From: Mycolicibacterium sp.
GTDB taxonomy: Bacteria; Actinomycetota; Actinomycetes; Mycobacteriales; Mycobacteriaceae
Reading direction: 5' to 3'
Length of the DNA stretch: 37,629 nt
NCBI RefSeq assembly: GCF_017853185.1
Contig: NZ_JAFMJZ010000013.1
Coordinates: forward strand, 1 to 37,629
Below, in pieces: positions 7,351-15,002 of the stretch. Numbering within the stretch: the stretch's first letter is position 1; each line of letters begins with the position of its first letter. The notes beneath the pieces are model-generated. The model saw only the letters and a list, made by a program, of their open reading frames with translations. It was not told the origin of the DNA and did no database searches. A program made the position numbers and the translations under genes.

Positions 7351-8187
7351 CTACCGGTACGGCGCGACCCGCTCCTCGAACGTCATGGCGTTGAAATCGC
7401 GTAACAACGTCGGCTCCGCCAGCGCGTCGGCGTCCGGCCCGGGCGGCGCCACCGAGAACAGACACCCGAGACTGGCGAACACCAACCGGTCCCCGTCGAC
7501 CTCCGCCCACTCCCAGTCCGGTTCGACGATCGTCACGGCGCGCTGCGGGTGTATGAGCAGGTGCTCGTCCCAGTAGCAGCCCTTGCCCTCGGGGGCGTTG
7601 ACCTGTTCGTGGGCCAGCTTGCGCAACAGCCAACCGTTCCCGACGGTCTTGTCGAATACCGTCAGCGACTCCATCCGGCCGATCTCGCGGCGCTCCTTGA
7701 GAATCCAGCCGTCTCGGATCAGCCGCGGGTAGTAGACGCCGGGGCACTCGCCGCCGAAGGGGCGCTCCAGTGTGTACTCGCGGTTGCGCCGGATCTCGGT
7801 GGACTCCCGGATCACGCGGTGCCCGGAGCCGTCGTTGAGCCAGTAGTGCCGGTTTCCGGTGAACAGCCCGCCGCCGTGCCAGCCGTCGCCCTTGCCCAGC
7901 AGCGTCACCGCATGCAGCCACGGCGCTCGGGAGACCGCGGTCCAGGAACCACCGACCTCGGAGTCGAAGTGCCCGTTGAGGGCGAAGTAGATCAGGTGCT
8001 TACCGTCGGGGGACAGGTCGCCGCGGCGTTCGTAGATCCGGCCGTGCAGCCACTGACCGTCGGTGAAGGTGTCGGTCCTGCGATCCCAGCCGATGGTGGC
8101 GACCCGGTCGGAGGGGCCGCGCCGGATCACCACGGCCGCGGGACTGTCGCGGGCCAGCAGCACGTGCAGGCGTGCCGGGAAGCTCAC
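7351..8187 (-). CDS. conserved protein of unknown function
   Basis: 278 residues from a GTG start, no signal peptide and no membrane segment. Recognisable features are an N-terminal LHVLLARDSPAAVVIRRGP, a GRIYERRGDLSPDGKHLIYFA stretch near residue 50-70 and many W/G/D repeats (GWHGGGLF, RPFGGECPGVYYPRLIRDGW) that suggest a beta-propeller-like or beta-rich fold. Similar proteins are known to me only as hypothetical proteins scattered in actinobacteria and other bacteria. The gap 7163-7350 before it shows no gene. No function is assigned. Confidence 0.7.
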   Translation of the reverse strand: MSFPARLHVLLARDSPAAVVIRRGPSDRVATIGWDRRTDTFTDGQWLHGRIYERRGDLSPDGKHLIYFALNGHFDSEVGGSWTAVSRAPWLHAVTLLGKGDGWHGGGLFTGNRHYWLNDGSGHRVIRESTEIRRNREYTLERPFGGECPGVYYPRLIRDGWILKERREIGRMESLTVFDKTVGNGWLLRKLAHEQVNAPEGKGCYWDEHLLIHPQRAVTIVEPDWEWAEVDGDRLVFASLGCLFSVAPPGPDADALAEPTLLRDFNAMTFEERVAPYR

Positions 8188-8282
8188 GTCGCGATCATGT
8201 CAGAACCGGCCATGTTTCAAACGGCCCTCAAGGGGTAGCTTCCAAAGCGGTGCTGCAGCGCCCGGCGAATGGGAGACCACCG

Positions 8283-9767
8283 ATGACGATGCTGATGAGT
8301 GGGACCAGGATCGGTGCGGCAGTGGCCGCCGCGTGTCTGTCCGCCGGGCTGTCGCTGGCGGCCCCGGCCGTCGCCGGCGCCGACACCCCCGACACCTCGT
8401 CGCCCACCGCGAGCGCGGCGACGCCCCGCGCGCACCGCTCGGCCCCGTCCGCCCGCACCCCGGTGCGATCGAAGTCCCGGCCCGCGGCGGCCACCCGATC
8501 CGTCGGCCCGGTCCGGCCCGCAGCGGCCGTCGCGCGCCCGCGCGCGGTCGCGGTTCCGGTCGGTGCGGCGCCGGTGCGCACCCCGGCCGTGGTGTCGGCA
8601 CCGGTCAGCAGCCGCCAGGCGGCCGTGGTGGCTGCGGTCACCGCCCCCGCGGTCGCCAAGACATTCACCGGCCCGGTGGCCACCATCGCCACCGCGATCT
8701 CCACCGCGGTGCGCGGGGCGCTGAACTCCAGCATCAACTGGCTGGCTGCGTTGCCCGGTGGGCCGATCGTCGACTTCGTCCAGGGTGCGCTGATGCTGGT
8801 GCGGCGCTTACTGTTTCCCGTCCCCAACGCCATTGGTGTCGATCTCAGCAACACCTACGCCAGCCCGGCCCCGTCCTACCCCTCGGCGGTGGGCGTGATC
8901 AACCAGCTCGGCATCACCAGCATCCGGCTGTATTCGATCGATACGAATGCGCTGGGCGTGATCCAGGCGCAGATCCCCAATGCCGCTGTGACGGTAGAGA
9001 TCCCGAACGGACAGCTGGCCGGACTCGACGCCACCGCCGTCGTGGCGTCTCTGCAGCCCTACAGTTCCATCGTCCAGACGATCGTGGTCGGCAACGAGGT
9101 CGATGCCGCGTTCGGCGCCGATCTGTCTCCGGTCACCACGGCCGTGCAGAGTATGCAGGCCGCGATCGCCGCAGCGGGGCTGTCGACGCCGGTGACGGTC
9201 TCGTTCACCATGGGGCTGGTCACGGGCTCCTACCCGCCGTCGAACGCCACCCTCAACACCGGCGGCTTGAACGGACTGACGACCCTGCTCGGCGCGCTGA
9301 AGAGCACCGTTGAGATCGACCCCTACCCGCTGATCGACCTGCAGAACAACCCGGTCGACATCAGCCTGGCCTACGCCCTGGGCCAGTCGAGCAGCAATCC
9401 GGTCAACGACAACGGCGTGGTCTATCACAGCCTGTTCTGGGCGGAGTACGACGCGGTGCAGTGGGCACTGAACAAAGCCGGCATCAACCTGGCGATCACG
9501 ATCGGCGAAACCGGCTGGGCCACGTCGTCGGTCGGCGGCGCCTCGACCTACTCGACGACTACCAACGCCCAGATCTACAACCAGAACATCATCAACAGCA
9601 TTCTCAACACCGGGTCGCCGGCCTTCGGCACCAAGAACTTCCCGTTCTATCTGTTCGAGTTCAACGATGAAAACCTCAAGACCGGCGGCATCTTCGAGCC
9701 GTACTGGGGCTGGTACTCGGTTGATGGCAGCGGGCAGCTGAATCAGAAGTACTCGCTGAATCTGTAG
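8283..9767 (+). CDS. secreted GH17-like endo-1,3-beta-glucanase
   Basis: 494 residues. A signal peptide (1-33) is followed by a basic Ala/Pro/Arg linker (to ~115), then the [27 protein letters not shown] segment typical of many mycobacterial exported hydrolases (152-178), and a GH17 barrel (about 184-494). Barrel landmarks: [10 protein letters not shown] start, [16 protein letters not shown] with the probable acid/base Glu272, [20 protein letters not shown] with the probable nucleophile Glu409, and [14 protein letters not shown]17 enzymes cut beta-1,3-glucan of plant, fungal or oomycete walls. ATG 8283 follows a GGGAGA ribosome site; upstream in-frame codons are not supported. Both catalytic residues are present, so it should be active. 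Confidence 0.82.
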   Translation: MTMLMSGTRIGAAVAAACLSAGLSLAAPAVAGADTPDTSSPTASAATPRAHRSAPSARTPVRSKSRPAAATRSVGPVRPAAAVARPRAVAVPVGAAPVRTPAVVSAPVSSRQAAVVAAVTAPAVAKTFTGPVATIATAISTAVRGALNSSINWLAALPGGPIVDFVQGALMLVRRLLFPVPNAIGVDLSNTYASPAPSYPSAVGVINQLGITSIRLYSIDTNALGVIQAQIPNAAVTVEIPNGQLAGLDATAVVASLQPYSSIVQTIVVGNEVDAAFGADLSPVTTAVQSMQAAIAAAGLSTPVTVSFTMGLVTGSYPPSNATLNTGGLNGLTTLLGALKSTVEIDPYPLIDLQNNPVDISLAYALGQSSSNPVNDNGVVYHSLFWAEYDAVQWALNKAGINLAITIGETGWATSSVGGASTYSTTTNAQIYNQNIINSILNTGSPAFGTKNFPFYLFEFNDENLKTGGIFEPYWGWYSVDGSGQLNQKYSLNL

Positions 9768-9783
9768 TTGAACTGGGCATATC

Positions 9784-9808
9784 TATAATATTCCTATTGG
9801 TATATAAT
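9784..9808 (+). promoter_or_regulatory. vapBC locus 3 promoter with two TATAAT boxes
   Basis: Two perfect TATAAT hexamers lie at 9784-9789 and 9803-9808 in a very AT-rich stretch. The second ends 6 bases before the GTG at 9815, placing the expected transcript start on the start codon (leaderless). Confidence 0.6.
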
Positions 9809-9814
9809 CTGGAT

Positions 9815-10069
9815 GTGGCGCTCAGTATTAAAGATCCTGAAGCCGATCGGCTCGCCCGGGAACTCGCTGCCCGGACCGGCGAGACGCTGACCGAGGCGAT
9901 CGTTGTCGCATTGCGGGAACGCCTGGCACGCGAGACCGGACGCACCGCGGCCGTACCACTCGGTGATGAACTGGCCGCCATCCGCCGGCGCTGCGCGAGC
10001 CTTCCCGTGCTCGACACGCGATGCGCAGAGCACATCCTCGGGTACGACGAGAGCGGCTTGCCCGTCTGA
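9815..10069 (+). CDS. vapB: VapB-type antitoxin (locus 3)
   Basis: 84 residues from GTG 9815. The start [18 protein letters not shown] matches the usual VapB opening (MALNIKDPE type), followed by a helix [20 protein letters not shown] and a toxin-binding tail ending [13 protein letters not shown] at 9797 would add six residues but lies within the promoter boxes. No ribosome site is visible, consistent with a leaderless message. Its stop overlaps the toxin start by one base (TGATG). Confidence 0.9.
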   Translation: MALSIKDPEADRLARELAARTGETLTEAIVVALRERLARETGRTAAVPLGDELAAIRRRCASLPVLDTRCAEHILGYDESGLPV

Positions 10070-10458
10070 TGGTGATCGACTCATCTGCCCTAGTCGCGAT
10101 GTTGAACGACGAGCCCGAGGCGCCACATTTGGAGGCCGCGGTGGAAGCCGACCCAGTCCGGATGATGTCGACCGCGTCGTACCTGGAGACCGCCATCGTC
10201 ATCGAGACGCGGTTCGGCGAGGCCGGGGGACGGGAACTCGATCTGTGGCTGCACCGGGCCGGAGTCGACCTGGTCGCGGTCGATGCGTCGCAGGCCGAAG
10301 CGGCCCGCTCCGCCTACCGCCGTTATGGCAAGGGCCGACACCGCGCGGGCCTCAACTACGGAGACTGCTTCGCGTACGCACTGGCAAAAATCAGCGGCCA
10401 GCCCTTGCTGTTCAAAGGGGATGATTTCTCCCACACCGACATTGGCGTAGTGGGGTGA
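10069..10458 (+). CDS. vapC: VapC-type PIN-domain toxin ribonuclease (locus 3)
   Basis: 129 residues. The acidic PIN residues are Asp4 ([12 protein letters not shown]), Glu40 (YLETAIV), Asp99 (NYGDCFAYALA) and Asp118/119 (FKGDDF), so the active site is complete. Start ATG 10069 is fixed by coupling to the antitoxin. Its own stop overlaps the GTG of the chloride transporter gene (GTGA), so the transporter may be read through from the toxin-antitoxin promoter, an unusual arrangement. Confidence 0.92.
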   Translation: MVIDSSALVAMLNDEPEAPHLEAAVEADPVRMMSTASYLETAIVIETRFGEAGGRELDLWLHRAGVDLVAVDASQAEAARSAYRRYGKGRHRAGLNYGDCFAYALAKISGQPLLFKGDDFSHTDIGVVG

Positions 10459-11747
10459 ACGACGGCGCCGACGACACTCGCGGCATCGTGCGCATCTGCA
10501 TCACGGCGACGATCGCCGGCGCGGTCATCGGATTCATCGGCGGTGCGTTCCGCTGGCTGCTGCAGGCCGCCGACCGGCTGCGCATCGACCTGGTCGACTG
10601 GGCACGCGAACTACCGGGGCCGGGCTGGCTGATCCCGGTCGGCGCGGCAGCCCTCGGCGCCACCCTGGCCGCGCTGGTGGTGCGCTGGGAGCCGCTGGCA
10701 GGCGGCAGCGGCATCCAGCACGTCGAGGCGGTCTACCGCGGTGAGGTGGAGCCGCCGACGATCCGGGTGCTGCCGGCCAAGTTCATCGGTGGTCTGCTGG
10801 CCATCGGCTCCGGACTGGTGCTGGGCCGCGAGGGCCCGACGGTGCACATGGGCGCGGCGATCGGCGCCGAGGCGGGCCGGCGCGCCCGGCTGCCCGACGA
10901 CGAGGTGCGGATGATGCAGACCGCACTGGGCGGGGCCGGCCTGGCGGTCGCCTTCAACGCCCCGATCGGCGGAACGCTGTTCACCCTCGAGGAGGTCACC
11001 CGGTCGTTCCGCGCCAAAACCGTTCTGGCGACGGTGTTCGCCGCGGCGATGGCCGTCGGCTGCGCCCGGCTGATCCTCGGCGACCATGCGGAGTTCCAAC
11101 TGGCGGACGTCGACGAACCGCAGCTGGTGTGGCTACCGCTGTTCGTCGTCTTCGGATTGCTGACCGGGCTCCTCGGCGCCACCTACAACCGGCTGGTGCT
11201 CCTGTTCCTCGAACGGCTGACCGCGTCGCGCCGGCTGCCCACCGTCGCCAAAGCCACCGTCATCGGCGCCGGCATCGGCCTGGTGATGGTGATCTATCCG
11301 CGCGCCGCGGGCGGCGGGGAGGAGTTGACCCAGATGCTCCTCGGTGGGCAGCACCTCCTGCTGGGCACCGTCGGGGCACTGCTGGTGGCACGCTTCGTCG
11401 CCGGACCGCTGTCCTACTCCGCGCCGGTGGTGGGCGGGCTGTTCGCGCCGATGCTGGCCGTCGGGGCGCTGTGGGGTGTGCTGTTCGTCGGCGTCCTCGG
11501 TCTGGTGTGGCCGGGAGACATTGCCGCCCTTGCGGTTCCGATGGCGGTCGTCGGAATGGGCGCGTTCTTCGGTGCCACCGTGCGGGCGCCGATGACCGGC
11601 ATGGTGCTCGTCCTGGAGATGACGGCCTCGACCGCGGTGATCGTGCCGCTGCTGGCCGCCACCGCCTCGGCGGTGCTGGCCGCCTACCTGGTGGGCTCAC
11701 CGCCGATCTACGACAGCCTGCGTCAACGCAGCATCGTCAAGACCTAG
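10455..11747 (+). CDS. ClC-family H+/Cl- antiporter
   Basis: 430 residues, a multi-pass ClC membrane protein. The three ion-path motifs are present as GGSGIQ (83-88), GREGPTVH (124-131) with the gating glutamate Glu126, and GGLFAP. The internal proton glutamate of ClC exchangers is retained in FTLEEVTRSF (Glu179/180), and a pore tyrosine equivalent lies near the C-terminus (Tyr419). Together these predict a proton-coupled exchanger rather than a passive channel. There is no cytoplasmic CBS pair. GTG 10455 overlaps the upstream vapC stop (GTGA), with no room for its own promoter; a C-terminal 4-base overlap with the convergent amidohydrolase follows. Confidence 0.92.
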   Translation: MNDGADDTRGIVRICITATIAGAVIGFIGGAFRWLLQAADRLRIDLVDWARELPGPGWLIPVGAAALGATLAALVVRWEPLAGGSGIQHVEAVYRGEVEPPTIRVLPAKFIGGLLAIGSGLVLGREGPTVHMGAAIGAEAGRRARLPDDEVRMMQTALGGAGLAVAFNAPIGGTLFTLEEVTRSFRAKTVLATVFAAAMAVGCARLILGDHAEFQLADVDEPQLVWLPLFVVFGLLTGLLGATYNRLVLLFLERLTASRRLPTVAKATVIGAGIGLVMVIYPRAAGGGEELTQMLLGGQHLLLGTVGALLVARFVAGPLSYSAPVVGGLFAPMLAVGALWGVLFVGVLGLVWPGDIAALAVPMAVVGMGAFFGATVRAPMTGMVLVLEMTASTAVIVPLLAATASAVLAAYLVGSPPIYDSLRQRSIVKT

Positions 11748-13384
11748 CGGGAGTACACCACCCGTCCGCCCACGATGGTCTTCGCCGCGGCAACGGTATG
11801 GAGATGCTCCGGTGCGACGGCGAACAGGTCATGGGTGAGCACCGTCATGTCGGCGAGCTTGCCGACTTCGATGCTGCCCCGGTTGGCTCCTTCGCCGATC
11901 GCCCGGGCCGGCCACAGCGTCCACATCCGCAGCGCGTCGGCGACCGAGATCGCTTCGTGGGGCTCGAATATCCCGCCGTCGGACCCCCGGGTGACCATCG
12001 CCTGCATGGCGACGAACGGCTCGACGTTGCCGAGGTAGATCCCGGTCATGTCGGAACTGGCCGCGGGTTCCAGGCCGGCGTCGATCAGGGTCTTGAACCT
12101 GAAGCCGGTCCTGGCCCGCTGTTCGCCCATGTTCTCGATGTCGGCCCTGACCAGTTCGGTCAGCCAGATCGGCTGCACCGAGATTCGAAGGCCATGCGGC
12201 ACAAGCTTCTTCGCGCGTTGAAGCTGGGAATCGGTGATCTGGAACATGCCGAAATGCTCGATGCGCCGGATGGTGTCGGGTTGGGGTCCGGCCTGCACCG
12301 AATGCTCGTAGGCGCCCAGGCCGATGTCGACGGCGGCGTCACCGGAACAGTGCAGCATGGCGATCCGGTTATTTTTGTGCGCCATGTCGGCGAAGGCGTC
12401 GGCGTCGTCCTGCGGGGTGACCAGGGTGCCGCGCCCGCCGGGCGGATCGATGTCGAAGTGACCGAGGTAGGGCTGGTACATGTAGCCGGTGCGGCAGTCG
12501 TTCTCGCCGTCGATCCACGCTTTGAGGCCGACGAACCGGTAGTAGTCCGGGTCCGCGGCGGCGGGCATCTCGAAGTCGGTGAGGTCGGTGGGAAATCCCT
12601 TGCCGTCCGGGGCGGCCCACACCGACACCGAGTAGCGGATGTTGGGCTCGGCCACCGTGGCGGCCACCGCCTGCACCGCCGGCACCACCTGATGCGGGGT
12701 GATCGCCATCAGTGAGGTGAACCCGTGGGAGTTCCAGAACTCGGGGATGCCCTTCGCGACGTATCCGGCGACCTCGTCCGGTTGCGGCGCACTGGGGATG
12801 TCGGCGAAACCGTCGGTGATGACCCCGGTGGGTTCGCCGTCGCCGTCGAGCAGCACGGTTCCGCCCTTGGGCAGTGTGGTCGTTCCCTTGGTGATGCCGA
12901 GCACCGTCAGCGCCGTCGAGTTGACGATCGCCATGTGTGTGCCGTTGCCGAGGATCACCGGGTTGTCCGGCGCGGCCGCATCGAGCTCGGCCTTGGACGG
13001 AAGCCGCTTCTCGGTGAACTTGTTCTCCGACGCCGACACGCAGGCGACGAAGATCCAGTCACCGCTCTTGGTCTTCTTCGCCCGGTCGGCCAGTTTCTCC
13101 AGCGTGGTCGCCACCGAGGCGGTGTCGGGAAAGCGGGCGTCGACCCAGTCGTCCTTCATCCACAGTGTCTCGACGGGGTGGCAGTGCGCGTCGATCAGAC
13201 CCGGGACGACCCGGCGTCCCTCGAGATCGACGACCTCGGTGTCCTTCCCGGCGAGCTTCTCGATCTCCGCCCGGGTGCCGACGGCGCTGAACCGGCCGCC
13301 GGTGACCGCGACCGCCTGGGCATGGTCGGCGGGACCTCCCAGGGTGGTGAACTTTCCGTTGATGAAGACGACGTCGGCCGGCAT
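11744..13384 (-). CDS. amidohydrolase family 3 protein (YtcJ-like), A
   Basis: 546 residues, metal-dependent amidohydrolase. The N-terminal beta-sandwich (DVVFINGKFTTL, VDLEGRRVVPG) leads to the metal site IDAHCHP (His67, His69). LHCSGDAAVD supplies another histidine, IRRIEHFG a further one, and ASSDMTG the catalytic aspartate; SIEVGKLADMTVL closes the fold. Such enzymes hydrolyse exocyclic amides or related C-N bonds and are often linked to amide or purine breakdown; the substrate here is unknown. It follows the ABM-membrane gene by 3 bases on the same strand, forming an operon, and is paralogous to the gene at 15003. Confidence 0.85.
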   Translation of the reverse strand: MPADVVFINGKFTTLGGPADHAQAVAVTGGRFSAVGTRAEIEKLAGKDTEVVDLEGRRVVPGLIDAHCHPVETLWMKDDWVDARFPDTASVATTLEKLADRAKKTKSGDWIFVACVSASENKFTEKRLPSKAELDAAAPDNPVILGNGTHMAIVNSTALTVLGITKGTTTLPKGGTVLLDGDGEPTGVITDGFADIPSAPQPDEVAGYVAKGIPEFWNSHGFTSLMAITPHQVVPAVQAVAATVAEPNIRYSVSVWAAPDGKGFPTDLTDFEMPAAADPDYYRFVGLKAWIDGENDCRTGYMYQPYLGHFDIDPPGGRGTLVTPQDDADAFADMAHKNNRIAMLHCSGDAAVDIGLGAYEHSVQAGPQPDTIRRIEHFGMFQITDSQLQRAKKLVPHGLRISVQPIWLTELVRADIENMGEQRARTGFRFKTLIDAGLEPAASSDMTGIYLGNVEPFVAMQAMVTRGSDGGIFEPHEAISVADALRMWTLWPARAIGEGANRGSIEVGKLADMTVLTHDLFAVAPEHLHTVAAAKTIVGGRVVYSR

Positions 13385-13387
13385 GGA

Positions 13388-14362
13388 TCACACGGTAACG
13401 CCGACCCTGACCGTGATGAAGTAGAAAATCAGGGCCCACAGCGAGTTGACCGCCAGCACCAGGGCGATGCCCTTGATGTTGGTGGCCGGTTGTGGCGCCG
13501 ACGGGGACGGATTGAGCCACCAGCGCAGCAGCCGCGTCCCGTAAAAGGGCATGCTCAGATAGCTCATCACGAGGCTCGACAACAGGTTGCCCACCAGCAT
13601 CGCCAACCAGAACGGCAGGTTCAGTGGCGCGGTGAGCATGGTCAGCAACACCACCGTCGGGTACAAGGCGAACCACACGGCGATCGCGGTCTTGAAGTCC
13701 GACGGCGGTTTCCCGGCGTCGCCGGCGAAGGCGAACCAGTTGCCGAACGACTGGTCGATCGTGTGCAGCCGGTAGTCGCCGAATGGTGAACCGGCCAGCA
13801 GTCTCCGGCGGTCATCGGAATTCAGCCAGGCATCGAGATGCTCGGCGGTGTCGAACCGGTAGACCGTCGTCCACTCGTCCTGGACACCCTCGATGGGCCG
13901 GAACAGCTCCGTGCCGCGGAATCCGGGGAAGCGGCCCTCGGCCTCGGTCATCGACCTGTGCCAGGCCAGGAAGGCCTCAACCTGATCGTCGGGCACCCGG
14001 TTGGTCACCACGCTGGTGACGAGCGGTTCGTTGATCTGATTGCCCTGGGAGAGAACCTGCCTGGTGCCGGGGCCGTCGAAGAATTCCGCCCCCTCGTCGA
14101 GCAGATCCTGACGCGCCGAACTGTTCAGCCAGTTCTGTGCGTGCGCCACCGAGTCGAACCGGTAGACGATCACCCAGTCGGACTGGACATCGCTGGGCGC
14201 TCTGACATCGGCGCCGCAGAAGCCGGGGAACCGGGACGCCTCGGCCCGCATCTTGTCCTCCCAGGCCAGGTAGTCGTCCTCGCAGCCCCTGCGGACGGGC
14301 TGACCGATGATCAGCATCGCGGCACCCTGGCCGGGCTCGGGTCCGGTCGGCTCCGAATCCAT
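13388..14362 (-). CDS. two-domain ABM-fold protein fused to a membrane anchor
   Basis: 324 residues. Two antibiotic-biosynthesis-monooxygenase (ABM, ferredoxin-like) repeats occupy about 15-105 and 112-200, each with the W-[VT]-x-VYRFD-[ST]-A-x-H-x-x-x-WLNS signature (SDWVIVYRFD and DEWTTVYRFD). Three membrane helices follow (about 224-245, 250-272 and 297-319). ABM proteins range from cofactor-free oxygenases to haem- or quinone-handling proteins; the fused anchor suggests work at the membrane. ATG 14362 has a good ribosome site (AAGGCGAGG). First gene of an operon with amidohydrolase A, divergent from the deaminase. Confidence 0.75.
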   Translation of the reverse strand: MDSEPTGPEPGQGAAMLIIGQPVRRGCEDDYLAWEDKMRAEASRFPGFCGADVRAPSDVQSDWVIVYRFDSVAHAQNWLNSSARQDLLDEGAEFFDGPGTRQVLSQGNQINEPLVTSVVTNRVPDDQVEAFLAWHRSMTEAEGRFPGFRGTELFRPIEGVQDEWTTVYRFDTAEHLDAWLNSDDRRRLLAGSPFGDYRLHTIDQSFGNWFAFAGDAGKPPSDFKTAIAVWFALYPTVVLLTMLTAPLNLPFWLAMLVGNLLSSLVMSYLSMPFYGTRLLRWWLNPSPSAPQPATNIKGIALVLAVNSLWALIFYFITVRVGVTV

Positions 14363-14388
14363 GGTTCACCTCGCCTTCAGTGGTCGAA

Positions 14389-14396
14389 CCTATACT
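14389..14396. promoter_or_regulatory. overlapping divergent -10 boxes
   Basis: Only 41 bases separate the two divergent starts (14362 and 14404). TATACT (14391-14396) on the plus strand ends 7 bases before GTG 14404, so the deaminase mRNA is probably leaderless. On the minus strand TATAGG (14394-14389) uses nearly the same bases and gives an mRNA with a leader and ribosome site. Polymerases could not occupy both at once. Confidence 0.5.
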
Positions 14397-14403
14397 TCCG
14401 CAG

Positions 14404-14991
14404 GTGAGCGCACAGACCATCGCCGGACGCCTGCTCGATGTGATCGAACACGACATCCTTCCGCTGACCGCCGACGGTGTGGCCGGGGGCAACAAGGTCT
14501 TCGGCGCAGCCATCCTGCGGAAGTCGGACTTGTCACTGGTGATCGCCGGCACCAATGACGAGACCGCGAACCCGCTCTTTCACGGCGAGGTGCACACCCT
14601 CAACGAGTTCTACGAACTGCTGGACCGTCCGGATACCAAGGACCTGATCTTCCTGTGCACCCACGAGCCGTGCACGCTGTGCATGTCGGCGATCACCTGG
14701 GCCGGATTCGACAACTACTACTACCTGTACAGCCATCAGGACTCCCGGGACAGCTTCGCGATACCGCACGACCTGCGGATCCTGAAAGAGGTGTTCGGGC
14801 TCGACCCCGGCGGCTATCGGCACCGCAACGCCTACTGGACGGCCTACTCGATCCCCGAGCTCGTTGACTCCGAGGACGAGCCACTACGTCATGAACTTCA
14901 CCAACAGGAGAAGCGGATCAAGGCGCGCTATGGCGTGCTGTCGGAGAAGTACCAGGAATCCAAGAGCGACAACGACATTCCGCTGAACTGA
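14404..14991 (+). CDS. zinc-dependent nucleobase/nucleoside deaminase
   Basis: 195 residues. The deaminase zinc site is complete: HGE (His60, Glu62) and PCTLC (Cys90, Cys93) in the context CTHEPCTLCMSAITWAG. The proton-shuttling triplet is HGE, as in yeast-type cytosine deaminase, rather than the common bacterial HAE. An ~90-residue C-terminal extension beyond the core is charged and helical. The family converts cytosine, guanine or related amines to carbonyls; which one is unknown. I start at GTG 14404 because of the -10 box 7 bases upstream; an in-frame GTG at 14380 would lie upstream of that box. It is 11 bases before amidohydrolase B, so co-transcribed. Confidence 0.85.
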   Translation: MSAQTIAGRLLDVIEHDILPLTADGVAGGNKVFGAAILRKSDLSLVIAGTNDETANPLFHGEVHTLNEFYELLDRPDTKDLIFLCTHEPCTLCMSAITWAGFDNYYYLYSHQDSRDSFAIPHDLRILKEVFGLDPGGYRHRNAYWTAYSIPELVDSEDEPLRHELHQQEKRIKARYGVLSEKYQESKSDNDIPLN

Positions 14992-15002
14992 GAGAGACCG
15001 CT

